The notes: generated by a model not told the origin, from the letters alone. A stretch of DNA of 7,874 nucleotides from Bradyrhizobiaceae bacterium (GCA_947475855.1 CANJPN010000279.1:1-7874), one strand, 5' to 3'. Shown: positions 1 through 7,044, counted from the stretch's first letter. Translations and numbers: made by a program.

Positions 1-7
1 GGTTTCC

Positions 8-26
8 GCGGGCAGAGGCTGCCCGC
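8..26 (+). terminator. Putative Rho-independent terminator hairpin
   Basis: A perfect 8-bp GC-rich stem (GCGGGCAG at 8-15 pairing with CTGCCCGC at 19-26) closes a 3-nt AGG loop and is followed on the plus strand by TTTCGTT. This is the layout of an intrinsic terminator, although the T tract is short and interrupted. On the minus strand the stem is followed by GGAAACC, so it does not fit as a terminator for the DUF4242 gene. It would most likely end a plus-strand gene lying left of the window, which cannot be seen. Bases 27-155 hold no gene I can support. Confidence 0.45.
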
Positions 27-155
27 TTTCGTTACCTGGTGGCAGCAGCGTGCGGCCGAGTCGATGACCGTGGTGGCGTCGCCGGGGCTCTGCGGGCCCC
101 TGAGTTTTCTCATGCGACCGTCGAGGGCGGCGTATTCTGGCTTTACGCGCCGGTT

Positions 156-437
156 TCAGTCCGCTGCGGTCGTGGGATCGATCATCTTGCGGACTTCAGT
201 AATCTTAGTCGCGGGAAAGCCGCTGATCTCCGCGTGCTTGCGGATGATCGCCTCGTCCTTGGCGAGATAGACGCAGAACGTCTTGTCGGCTGCGACGAAA
301 CTCTCGATCCACTGAATGTCGGTCCCCAACTGCGCCAACACCTCGTTCGACTTCGCGGCAGCTCCGCGGAGCTGATCGCGCTCAAAGGTGCCGACTTTGG
401 GAATGTCGCGCTCGATGATGAATTTGCGAAGCGTCAT
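156..437 (-). CDS. DUF4242 family (nickel-binding-protein-like) small protein
   Basis: This is a 93-residue soluble protein with no signal peptide or membrane segment. The opening TLRKFIIERDIP, the central IQWIESFVAADKTFCVYLA and the ending FPATKITEVRKMIDPTTA match the layout I recall for DUF4242, a short ferredoxin-like alpha/beta fold family that includes a Streptomyces nickel-binding protein. The enzymatic role of the family is not established. The length is typical, so the gene looks intact. The ATG at 437 is chosen because family members start just before the first beta strand (KFIIER). The best ribosome binding site, AAGGAG at 450-455, is 12 nt away, which is rather far, so initiation may be weak. 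It is the last gene of a minus-strand series, 90 bp after the aldolase-family gene, and might be cotranscribed with it. Family assignment is fairly sure; function is unknown. Confidence 0.85.
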   Translation of the reverse strand: MTLRKFIIERDIPKVGTFERDQLRGAAAKSNEVLAQLGTDIQWIESFVAADKTFCVYLAKDEAIIRKHAEISGFPATKITEVRKMIDPTTAAD

Positions 438-486
438 AGTGAAACATGTCTCCTTCTCGGGGTGAGGATTCCGATTGACGAAGTGA

Positions 487-504
487 TTTGTCGATTTTGT
501 CGAT
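487..504. repeat. Tandem 9-bp repeat upstream of the DUF4242 gene
   Basis: Two exact head-to-tail copies of TTTGTCGAT lie at 487-495 and 496-504, within the 90-bp gap between the aldolase gene and the DUF4242 gene. Seen from the DUF4242 gene they read ATCGACAAA twice and lie 50-67 nt upstream of its ATG. The position would suit a regulator site or an upstream promoter part (TCGACA resembles a -35 box), but I could not pair it with a good -10 box. Two 9-mers can arise by chance slippage. Confidence 0.4.
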
Positions 505-527
505 CGCGGGGCTTAGTCGGACGTCAG

Positions 528-1262
528 TCACTTTCTCGGCGGTAAAAGATGGCTCGCGCCGGCTTTGGCGGCCCAGTATTCCATGGCGCGGTCGAGCTCG
601 CGGCCGCCGGGGCCGTCCGCGTCACGGATAGCCTGCTCGCCTGCGGAAAGCGGTTTGAAGCCGCCGCCCAGACGCATGGCGTCCATCATCACGCGGGCGT
701 TCTGCGGCAGGTAGATCGAGATCTTGAGCACTTCGCCGATGGTCTGGCCGGCAGCGGCGAAGCCGTGTCCGCGCATCAGGGCGACGCGGTTCTTGGCGAG
801 TTTCGTCGCGAGATCGCGGCCCTGCTCGAGGTTGGTCACGAGAAGCCCGGTGTCGCCGAACTTGTCGGCGATGTCCCACACCGGCATGTGCGCGCCGCAG
901 TGGCTCGCGACGTGCATCATCGGCACCAGCGGCACCGTCGAAATCGAGAACGGCACGACTTCCAGCGCGTGGCTGTGGACCACCGACATGATCTCGGGGT
1001 TCGCCTCGTAGATTCCAGCGTGGATGAAACGTTCCAGATACGGCTTGTCCTTGCGGCCATCGGCGACGGAGCCGTCGAGGTTGAACGTCATGATGTCCTC
1101 GGGCTCGACGAGTTCGGGGCTCTTCGACCGGGACAGCAGGAAGCGCTTGGGGTTCTCGGGGTCGCGTCGGGAGATATGCCCGTAGGCATCGACGACATTG
1201 AAATGCGCGAGGATGCGATTGGCGGCGGCGATTTCGCGGACTACGGCGTCTGTGCTGGGCAT
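528..1262 (-). CDS. Class II aldolase/adducin family protein
   Basis: This 244-residue cytoplasmic protein belongs to the class II (zinc-dependent) aldolase/adducin superfamily, whose members cleave or decarboxylate hydroxylated carbon skeletons. The fold's metal set is visible: the acid E77 in LERFIHAGIY, the pair H96 and H98 in VVHSHAL, and H166 in MRGHGFAA. An early segment (VVDAYGHISRRDP, about 23-35, then RFLLSRSKSPELVEPEDI) resembles aldolase-type decarboxylases of aromatic catabolism, such as dihydroxyphthalate decarboxylases. The substrate cannot be read from sequence, and no pathway partners lie nearby. The frame stays open to 1442, but the ATG at 1262 is preferred: it has AAGGAA (1271-1276) 8 nt upstream, and the extra upstream codons would run through a palindromic intergenic repeat and into the amidotransferase gene. 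It lies 157 bp downstream of the amidotransferase gene on the same strand. Confidence 0.9.
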   Translation of the reverse strand: MPSTDAVVREIAAANRILAHFNVVDAYGHISRRDPENPKRFLLSRSKSPELVEPEDIMTFNLDGSVADGRKDKPYLERFIHAGIYEANPEIMSVVHSHALEVVPFSISTVPLVPMMHVASHCGAHMPVWDIADKFGDTGLLVTNLEQGRDLATKLAKNRVALMRGHGFAAAGQTIGEVLKISIYLPQNARVMMDAMRLGGGFKPLSAGEQAIRDADGPGGRELDRAMEYWAAKAGASHLLPPRK

Positions 1263-1270
1263 GTGGGTGC

Positions 1271-1276
1271 TTCCTT
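1271..1276 (-). promoter_or_regulatory. Ribosome binding site that fixes the aldolase-family start
   Basis: On the minus strand AAGGAA sits 8 nt before the ATG at 1262. It supports that start over the longer open frame reaching 1442. The palindromic repeat begins at 1277, directly next to this site. Confidence 0.65.
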
Positions 1277-1406
1277 GTAGGGTGCGGTAGCGTAGCGTAC
1301 CGCACCACCCATCGACAATCTGGATTGCCGAAGAATCGGTGCGGTACGCGCGCATCCAGGTCGCTCGGGCAAACAACCCGATGCGACGCGCGCTACCGCA
1401 CCCTAC
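1277..1406. repeat. Nested palindromic intergenic repeat (REP/MITE-like)
   Basis: This 130-bp element nearly fills the gap between the amidotransferase and aldolase-family genes. Its ends are perfect 16-bp inverted copies, GTAGGGTGCGGTAGCG at 1277-1292 and its reverse complement at 1391-1406. Nested inside are a 12-bp inverted pair (GCGTACCGCACC at 1295-1306 with 1338-1349), a short hairpin CAATC/GATTG (1316-1327) and a hairpin TCGGG/CCCGA (1365-1381). The motif GGTGCGGTA thus recurs in alternating orientation (1281, reverse at 1298, 1338, reverse at 1392). Similar mosaics built around a TAGGGTG-type end and a CGGGCAAA-type hairpin are, from memory, scattered between genes in Bradyrhizobium relatives. 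No transposase is encoded, so it could only move passively. Relatedness to a named repeat family is unverified. Confidence 0.75.
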
Positions 1407-1419
1407 GGCGCTCGCCGTT

Positions 1420-2199
1420 TCACGCAACCGCGCGGAAATCACGCCAGCCGACGTGATCGCGGGTGACTTCGACGAAGCTCTGCGGGGGGACGGCGAGCCA
1501 GTCGTCGCGGCCGTCGTCTAGCGGTTCGGACACGAGCAGCCGTCCGGAATTGTCGCGGCGCTGGCGGGTGTAGAGCGTCTCGGGTTTGCCCGTCGAGGCA
1601 TAGCGGAGCGCATAGACCTTCTCGCCGTTCGAGAAAGCGGCGGTGACCCGCAACGGTTCTTCGATCCGTAGTTGGCGCATCTGTTCCTCGATCATGGCGA
1701 GCGTGCGGGACACAGCGCCGGCTGGGTCCTTGTCGAGACCGTTCGCGAGCATCAGGAGGAACAGGGCCTCGCTGTCGGTGGTGCCGAGGCGATGCTTGAA
1801 AAGCTCATCAGGAATGGCGCTGTCGATGCGCCGGCGGAGGGTGTCCCAGCCGCCGATCTTGCCGTTGTGCATGAACATCCAGCGGCCGACCGAGAAGGGA
1901 TGGCAGTTGGCGCGCGTGGTTGCGGTGCCGGTCGAGGCGCGGATGTGGGCGAAGAACAGGCGCGACTTGATCTGGCGGGCGAGGGACAGGAGGTTCTCGT
2001 CGCTCCAGGCGGGGCGCACGTCACGGAAGATGCCGGGTTCGGCGCGGTCCGCGTACCAGCCCAGGCCGAAACCGTCTCCATTGACGGCGCTGCGGGCTTC
2101 CTTGCTCGAGCGGCTCTGGACGATGAGGCTCTGCTGGGGGGCGGTGACGAAGTCCTCCAGGAACATCGGCTCACCGAGGTAGGCGATCCAGCGGCACAT
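1420..2199 (-). CDS. Class II glutamine amidotransferase (YafJ/EgtC-like)
   Basis: This 259-residue protein is an N-terminal-nucleophile (class II) glutamine amidotransferase, the domain that hydrolyses glutamine and hands ammonia, or in EgtC-type members cleaves a gamma-glutamyl amide. Cys2 directly follows the initiator Met (MCRWIAYLG), so Met removal would expose the nucleophile. Other family signatures are NGDGFGLGWY (40-49), FAHIRAST with R87, NCHPF (98-102), the HNGKIGG loop (111-117) and TDSEALF (141-147). The protein is only the glutaminase domain plus a short C-terminal beta region, with no synthetase domain. An acceptor partner would have to be encoded elsewhere, and no ergothioneine genes (egtB, egtD) lie in this window. 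The start is secure: Cys must be residue 2, and GAGGAA (2205-2210) lies 5 nt upstream of the ATG. It is 103 bp after alaS on the same strand. Substrate unknown. Confidence 0.92.
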   Translation of the reverse strand: MCRWIAYLGEPMFLEDFVTAPQQSLIVQSRSSKEARSAVNGDGFGLGWYADRAEPGIFRDVRPAWSDENLLSLARQIKSRLFFAHIRASTGTATTRANCHPFSVGRWMFMHNGKIGGWDTLRRRIDSAIPDELFKHRLGTTDSEALFLLMLANGLDKDPAGAVSRTLAMIEEQMRQLRIEEPLRVTAAFSNGEKVYALRYASTGKPETLYTRQRRDNSGRLLVSEPLDDGRDDWLAVPPQSFVEVTRDHVGWRDFRAVA

Positions 2200-2214
2200 G
2201 GTGGTTCCTCGCAG

Positions 2215-2276
2215 GTTGGGTCAAGGAGAGCGCGACCCAACAAAAATCAAGGCAAACCGCAGATATCGGGTCGCGC
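2215..2276 (-). promoter_or_regulatory. Possible mutually exclusive hairpins in the amidotransferase leader
   Basis: In the gap between alaS and the amidotransferase gene, a minus-strand transcript would contain three segments in order. Segment A is GCGCGACCC (2276-2268), segment B is GTTGGGTCGCGC (2241-2230) and segment C is GACCCAAC (2222-2215). A can pair with the 3' part of B over 9 perfect base pairs, extendable to about 13 with G-U pairs. The 5' part of B can pair with C over 8 perfect base pairs with an 11-nt loop. The two pairings compete for the same bases. C ends 4 nt before the ribosome binding site. No T run follows the B-C hairpin, so it is not an ordinary terminator. It could be a translational control leader, a dyad operator in DNA, or chance in GC-rich sequence. 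Confidence 0.35.
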
Positions 2277-2302
2277 GCCGCAAGGGCGGCACTTGAACCG
2301 AC

Positions 2303-5032
2303 CTACGACGAAGCCAACTTCGCCTCGATAGCGGCCAACGCGTCGGCGGCCTTCGATCCGTCGGGGCCGCCGGCCTGGGCCATGTCGGGACGGCCGCCGC
2401 CGCCTTTGCCGCCGAGGGCTTCCGCGCCGACGCGGACGAGATCGACGGCGCTGTACGACTTGACGAGGTCCTCGGTGACGCCGACCGCGATGGCGGCCTT
2501 GCCGTCCTCGGTGACGCCGACGATGACAGCTACGCCGGAGCCGATCTGGGACTTGCCGTCGTCGACGAGCCCGCGAAGATCCTTGGGGTTCAGGCCCTGC
2601 ACGGTGCGGGCGTAGAACTTGACCTTGCCGACCGTCTTGACGGCGGAGGCCGCAGCGCCGCCTGCATCTCCGCTACCGCCGCCGCCACCCAGCGCGATCT
2701 GGCGCTTGGCGTCGGAGAGTTGCTTTTCGAGCGTGCGGCGTTCGTCCATCAGCGTCTTGACGCGCTCGACGATGTCGTCGGGCTTGGTTTTCATGAGAGC
2801 TGCGATTTCGCGGACGCGCTCGTCCTGTTGCGAGAGATAGGCACGCGCGCCGTCACCGGTCAGTGCTTCGAGGCGGCGGACGCCGGCGGACGAAGCGCTT
2901 TCGCCGACGACCTTGACGAGGCCGATGTCGCCGGTGCGCTTGACGTGAGTGCCGCCACACAACTCGACCGACCAGGCCTTGTTGCCCTTGGGCCCCTTGA
3001 CCGTATTGCCCATCGAGACGACGCGCACCTCGTCGCCGTATTTCTCGCCGAACAGCGCCATCGCGCCGGTTTCGATCGCGTCGTCGATCGCCATCAGGCG
3101 GGTCTCGACGGGCGCATTGTGCAGGACGACCTCGTTTGCCAGGCGCTCGACCTCGCGGACTTCATCGGCGGACATCGGCTTCGTATGCGAGAAATCGAAG
3201 CGCAGCCGGTCGGGCGAGACCATCGAGCCCTTCTGGGCGACGTGGGTGCCGAGGATCTGCCGCAGGGCTTCATGCAGAAGATGCGTCGCCGAGTGGTTTG
3301 ACCGGATCGCGCCGCGGTTGGTGTGGTCGACTTCCAGCTCGACGTGATCGCCGACCTTGAACGTGCCCTTCTCGACCTTGCCGACATGCACGAACAGGTC
3401 GCCCAGCTTCTTCTGGGTGTCGGTGACGCGGAACAGCGCGCCTTTGGGGCCCTTGATCACGCCTTCGTCGCCGACCTGACCGCCGGATTCGCCATAGAAC
3501 GGCGTCTGGTTCAGAACGATCGCGCCGGTGGCGCCTACCTTCAGTTCCTTGGCTTCCTTGCCTTCGGAAACGACGGCGCGGATCTCGCCCTCGGCGGTTT
3601 CGGTGTCGTAGCCGAGGAACTCGCTTGCGCCGACCTTCTCCTTGACCTCGAACCAGACGGTTTCGGTGGCAGCCTCGCCCGAGCCCTTCCAGGCGGCGCG
3701 CGCGTCCTCCTTCTGCTTTTCCATCGCTGAGTCGAAGCCGATCATGTCGACGCCGATGCCGCGCGATTTCAAGGCGTCCTGCGTCAGGTCGACGGGGAAC
3801 CCGTAGGTGTCGGAGAGCTTGAACGCGACGTCGCCGGGCAACGTCGCGCCCCGGCCAAGCTTCGCGGTCGCCTCGTCGAGGAGACCGAGGCCGCGGGCCA
3901 GGGTCTTGCGGAAGCGGGTTTCTTCCAGAAGGAGGGTTTCCGTAATGAGGCCCTGGGCGCGAACGAGTTCGTGGTAGGTCTCGCCCATCTGCCGCATCAG
4001 CGCCGGTACGAGACGGTGCATCAGCGGGTCTTTCGCGCCGAGCAGGTGAGCGTGGCGCATGGCGCGGCGCATGATGCGGCGGAGAACGTAGCCGCGGCCT
4101 TCGTTGAGCGGCAGCACGCCGTCGGCGATCAGGAAGCTCGATGCGCGCAGGTGGTCGGCGATGACCCGGTGCGAAGCCTTGTGCTCGCCTTCGGCCTTGA
4201 CGCCGGTCGCTTCTTCCGAGGCGGCGATCAGGGCCTTGAACAGGTCGGTCTCGTAGTTGTCGTGGGTGCCCTGCATTACGGCCGAGATGCGTTCCAGGCC
4301 CATGCCGGTGTCGATCGAGGGCTTGGGCAAGCTGACCCGATCGCCGGGGCCGCGCTGCTCGTACTGCATGAACACGAGATTCCAGATCTCGATGAAACGG
4401 TCACCGTCCTGATCGGCCGAGCTGGGGGGGCCGCCCGGGATCTTGTCGCCGTGATCGTAGAAGATCTCGGTGCACGGGCCGCACGGGCCGGTGTCGCCCA
4501 TGCGCCAGAAGTTGTCGTCGCTCGCGATGCGGATGATGCGGCTATCCGGCAGCCCCGCGACCTTCTTCCAGATCCCGAATGCTTCGTCGTCGTCGTGATA
4601 GACGGTGACCGAGAGCTTCTTGGCGTCGAGGCCGTACTCCTTGGTGACGAGGTTCCAGGCCAGCTCTATCGCGCGGTCCTTGAAGTAGTCGCCGAACGAG
4701 AAATTGCCGAGCATTTCGAAGAACGTATGGTGGCGCGCGGTGTAGCCGACGTTGTCGAGGTCGTTGTGCTTGCCGCCGGCGCGGACGCACTTCTGCGAGG
4801 TCGCCGCGCGTTGATAGGGGCGGTGCTCCTGGCCGGTGAAGACGTTCTTGAACTGCACCATGCCGGCGTTCGTGAACATCAACGTGGGGTCGTTGCGCGG
4901 CACCAGCGGCGAGGACGCTACGACCTCGTGGCCGTTCTTCCTGAAGAAGTCGAGGAAGGCGCTCCGGATCTCGTTGACGCCGCTCTTCTTCGTGCCGCTA
5001 GACTTCCCGCCGCTCGCTTGCGCCCCGCTCAT
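2303..5032 (-). CDS. alaS: Alanyl-tRNA synthetase
   Basis: This enzyme charges tRNA-Ala with alanine in the cytoplasm and is essential. The 909-residue product has the full domain order. The class II catalytic core includes the RAATSQKCVRAGGKHNDL stretch (75-92), the FFEMLGNFSFGDYF segment (about 104-117), the MGDTGPCGPCTEI region (178-190) and motif 3 GRGYVLRRIMRRA (322-334). A tRNA-recognition region follows. The editing domain carries the zinc ligands H580 and H584 (HSATH) with C692 and H696 (CGGTH), which clear mischarged Ser and Gly. A coiled coil (about 731-781), a Gly/Ala-rich linker (782-796) and the C-Ala domain with GGRPDMAQAGG (879-889) complete it. The frame is open upstream to 5296, but the ATG at 5032 has AGAGGAAG (5043-5050) 10 nt upstream; an ATG at 5074 lacks a good site. 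The start adds a Ser/Gly/Lys-rich stretch before the usual VNEIRSAFLDFF. recA, the common neighbour of alaS in alphaproteobacteria, is not seen. Confidence 0.98.
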   Translation of the reverse strand: MSGAQASGGKSSGTKKSGVNEIRSAFLDFFRKNGHEVVASSPLVPRNDPTLMFTNAGMVQFKNVFTGQEHRPYQRAATSQKCVRAGGKHNDLDNVGYTARHHTFFEMLGNFSFGDYFKDRAIELAWNLVTKEYGLDAKKLSVTVYHDDDEAFGIWKKVAGLPDSRIIRIASDDNFWRMGDTGPCGPCTEIFYDHGDKIPGGPPSSADQDGDRFIEIWNLVFMQYEQRGPGDRVSLPKPSIDTGMGLERISAVMQGTHDNYETDLFKALIAASEEATGVKAEGEHKASHRVIADHLRASSFLIADGVLPLNEGRGYVLRRIMRRAMRHAHLLGAKDPLMHRLVPALMRQMGETYHELVRAQGLITETLLLEETRFRKTLARGLGLLDEATAKLGRGATLPGDVAFKLSDTYGFPVDLTQDALKSRGIGVDMIGFDSAMEKQKEDARAAWKGSGEAATETVWFEVKEKVGASEFLGYDTETAEGEIRAVVSEGKEAKELKVGATGAIVLNQTPFYGESGGQVGDEGVIKGPKGALFRVTDTQKKLGDLFVHVGKVEKGTFKVGDHVELEVDHTNRGAIRSNHSATHLLHEALRQILGTHVAQKGSMVSPDRLRFDFSHTKPMSADEVREVERLANEVVLHNAPVETRLMAIDDAIETGAMALFGEKYGDEVRVVSMGNTVKGPKGNKAWSVELCGGTHVKRTGDIGLVKVVGESASSAGVRRLEALTGDGARAYLSQQDERVREIAALMKTKPDDIVERVKTLMDERRTLEKQLSDAKRQIALGGGGGSGDAGGAAASAVKTVGKVKFYARTVQGLNPKDLRGLVDDGKSQIGSGVAVIVGVTEDGKAAIAVGVTEDLVKSYSAVDLVRVGAEALGGKGGGGRPDMAQAGGPDGSKAADALAAIEAKLASS

Positions 5033-5364
5033 CGACTTCTCACTTCCTCTGCCTTGTTCATGCCGGGCCGCCATGGGTCGGCCTGCCACCTCGGCCGGAG
5101 TCATAGCCGCCGGGGGGGCCACTGTCCATAAAACGACGGCATTTGCGCACGTTGTTGGCGGACGTCGTTTGTGCTCACGGACGTTTCCTCGCTTCGCTCG
5201 GGTTCTGCACGGGCGCGGCGCAACGGCGCGGGGCAGCGTTCGCGGCGGCATGTGGTGGTGGGTGTGACCATGTCTGCTGAAATTGAGCGGCGGCATTTAT
5301 ACTGGCACTGCCGGTGATTCGGGTCCGGCCAGCTCGCATCCGTGACCGCAGGATCGCACGACCC
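5033..5364. other. Divergent intergenic region between alaS and the membrane-protein gene
   Basis: This 332-bp gap should hold the promoters of both divergent genes, but none is convincing. On the plus strand TATACT (5298-5303) would make a fair -10 box and place a transcription start near 5310, which fits the ATG at 5365. The 17-nt-spaced -35 position reads TGCTGA, a poor match. The alaS side has its ribosome binding site at 5043-5050 and otherwise only GC-rich sequence. The alaS frame is open through 5296 and the membrane-protein frame has an earlier GTG at 5314, but neither extension resembles conserved protein. No T-box, tRNA or small gene is recognisable. Confidence 0.5.
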
Positions 5365-7044
5365 ATGACGACAATCACGGGCACTATCATTTCCATCTTC
5401 ATTGCCGCGTGTCTGACGGCCGCTTCGATGACGCTGCTGCAACTTTCCGGTGTGCTGCTGCCGGTCGTGTTCGTCGCCGTGCTGGGCGCGGTGGCCTGGG
5501 CGCTCAGACGGCTCGATGTCGATTGGCGGCAGCCGAAGCTGGAGGCGTGGGAGAAGGCACTCGTCGGGTTTGCAGCGGCGGTGGCGCTGCTGCGGCTCGG
5601 CCCGTATGCGTACCAGTACATCGCGGGCGTGCTCGTCGCGCCGATCACTTGGGACGACAACTGGCACTTCCAGGAGGTCGCGAGCCTCGTCAACGCAGAG
5701 AGCTTTCCGCCGCGGCTGAACTTCAAGCCGGACAGCTACTTCCACTTCTATTATGTGCCGTGGGTTCCGGCGGCGGCGCTGGCTTCGCTGCTGAAGAGCC
5801 TGACCGGCATGGCGATGATCAAGCTCGCCTATGCGCTGGGCGCGCTGGGGCTCTGTCTGTCGATCGCCTGGGTGCTGATCGTCGCGATCCGGCATCTCGT
5901 GCCTGCCGAGGGGCGGCGATGGGCGATGGCGGCGCTGTTAATCGCGGGGGCTGCCGTCGATGGGCTGTTCGCGATCCGGAATTTCGTGGCGCTGGGCCAT
6001 CCTGTTCATGCGGAGTGGTGGCAGAACGGGCTGCTCGTCGCCAACAGTTTTTCGGCGCTGTCGACCTCGCTGATCTGGGTGCCGCACCACATGACCGGGG
6101 CGATGGCCGTGCTGTTGGCAATGGTGGTCGCGACGGAGCCGCTGACGATGGCTTTGCGGAGGGGGCGCGCGCCGTTCGTGGTGGCGGGGCTGCTCATGTC
6201 GGTCGCAGCATTTTCATCGGTGTTTGCCTTCATCGGCGGCGTGTTCGCACTGGTGCCGCTGCTGTGGGAACTGGCGCGGTCCAACGATCGCACGCGGTTG
6301 GGTTGCCTTGCGTTGGGATTCGCAGTTCCCGCGATGCCGCTGGCCTATATCTATCTCGGTTCGGAGGCGCGTGGAGGGATTGTCATTGGACAGGCGTTTG
6401 CAGCCTGGTCGCAACAGACGGGCAATGCGGCGATGGGCCTCGTCGGGATCGTTATCGCGTTCCTGCTGATGATGCTGGAAGTCGGCTGGCTGTTCGTGAT
6501 CGGGAAGGGGCTCGACAGCGGAGACGAGGACGTCGCGCGGCTGCGGTCGGTCGCGGTGGCGGCGGCGGCGGTGCTGGCGAGCACGGCAGTGATCGGGTTC
6601 AGCGGATCGAACAACTGGGCGCTCAGAGCGACGATCGTGCCGGTTGTGCTGCTGGCGGCCTATGTCGGGCGTGGCTTCGCCTTGGCAGGTTGCGAAGGCT
6701 CGGCGGCGCGGTTCGATCTGGCGGTGATCTTGAAGGCTGGAACGGCGGCGCTGTGTCTCGCCGGAGTGGCGCACCTCAATGAAGTGGCGTTGCTGGTGGG
6801 GGCGAGCGCGCGGTCTCCGGCGTTCGCGGCTGAGACAGCCGAGTGCAAGGCTGCGATCCTCAGAGTTAACCTCCCTTTCGAGGCTTCTGGCCCGGCGCCC
6901 ACTCCAGGCATTTGTCGCGACAAGCTGAGCCCGTATCATGTCGAACGGCCGTTCACGAAAGCGGCGATATCGCCGGAAGACCGGGAACTGATGGGGCGCG
7001 GGTTCGGGTTTCTCACGAGCGGCGGTAATCCATCGCCGAAGTGA
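5365..7044 (+). CDS. Polytopic membrane protein, GT-C glycosyltransferase-like
   Basis: This 559-residue integral membrane protein has roughly 12-14 hydrophobic segments (for example about 5-27, 28-48, 64-92, 150-178, 186-206, 268-300, 312-331, 356-380, 396-412, 421-439 and 452-472). After the early helices a loop carries an acidic pair, TWDDNWHFQEVASL (D97, D98), followed by FPPRLNFKPDSYFHFYY. Later come WVPHHMTGAM (238-247) and SGSNNWALRATIVP (413-426). A first-loop DD pair followed by an FPP...YHY-like stretch, a W-P-x-H motif and an N-x-x-x-R motif recall uncharacterised GT-C-fold proteins, which move sugars from polyprenyl-phosphate donors on the outer face of the inner membrane. The C-terminal tail (about 483-559) is hydrophilic, with C494 and C517 possibly forming a disulfide. 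I prefer the ATG at 5365, just before the first membrane helix, with a weak AGGA 11 nt upstream; a GTG at 5314 would add 17 Arg-rich residues. Donor and acceptor are unknown. Confidence 0.8.
   Translation: MTTITGTIISIFIAACLTAASMTLLQLSGVLLPVVFVAVLGAVAWALRRLDVDWRQPKLEAWEKALVGFAAAVALLRLGPYAYQYIAGVLVAPITWDDNWHFQEVASLVNAESFPPRLNFKPDSYFHFYYVPWVPAAALASLLKSLTGMAMIKLAYALGALGLCLSIAWVLIVAIRHLVPAEGRRWAMAALLIAGAAVDGLFAIRNFVALGHPVHAEWWQNGLLVANSFSALSTSLIWVPHHMTGAMAVLLAMVVATEPLTMALRRGRAPFVVAGLLMSVAAFSSVFAFIGGVFALVPLLWELARSNDRTRLGCLALGFAVPAMPLAYIYLGSEARGGIVIGQAFAAWSQQTGNAAMGLVGIVIAFLLMMLEVGWLFVIGKGLDSGDEDVARLRSVAVAAAAVLASTAVIGFSGSNNWALRATIVPVVLLAAYVGRGFALAGCEGSAARFDLAVILKAGTAALCLAGVAHLNEVALLVGASARSPAFAAETAECKAAILRVNLPFEASGPAPTPGICRDKLSPYHVERPFTKAAISPEDRELMGRGFGFLTSGGNPSPK

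Noticed and set aside
84..100. Hairpin GGGGC/GCCCC followed by TGAGTTTT
   Set aside because: Only 5 bp of stem with a 7-nt loop and a delayed T run; on the strand of the DUF4242 gene there is no T tract. Too weak to call a terminator.
549..1280. A 243-codon plus-strand open frame antisense to the aldolase-family gene
   Set aside because: The minus-strand reading carries the class II aldolase metal ligands; the plus frame is rich in His, Arg, Val and Ala with no family resemblance.
2215..2241. The GTTGGGTC/GACCCAAC hairpin as terminator of alaS
   Set aside because: On the minus strand the T run precedes rather than follows the stem, so it does not have intrinsic-terminator polarity.
1672..2331. 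A plus-strand open frame antisense to the amidotransferase gene
   Set aside because: The minus strand encodes a complete class II amidotransferase with Cys2; the antisense frame has no recognisable features.
3971..5131. A 386-codon plus-strand open frame antisense to alaS
   Set aside because: It overlaps the highly conserved AlaRS catalytic core on the other strand and has no domain of its own.
5033..5296. Longer AlaRS starting further upstream
   Set aside because: The extra 88 codons are Arg/Pro rich, resemble no AlaRS, and the ATG at 5032 has the best ribosome binding site.
5101..5895. A minus-strand open frame spanning the divergent gap and the start of the membrane-protein gene
   Set aside because: It is dominated by Arg, Gln and His codons, lacks a plausible domain and conflicts with the hydrophobic plus-strand protein.
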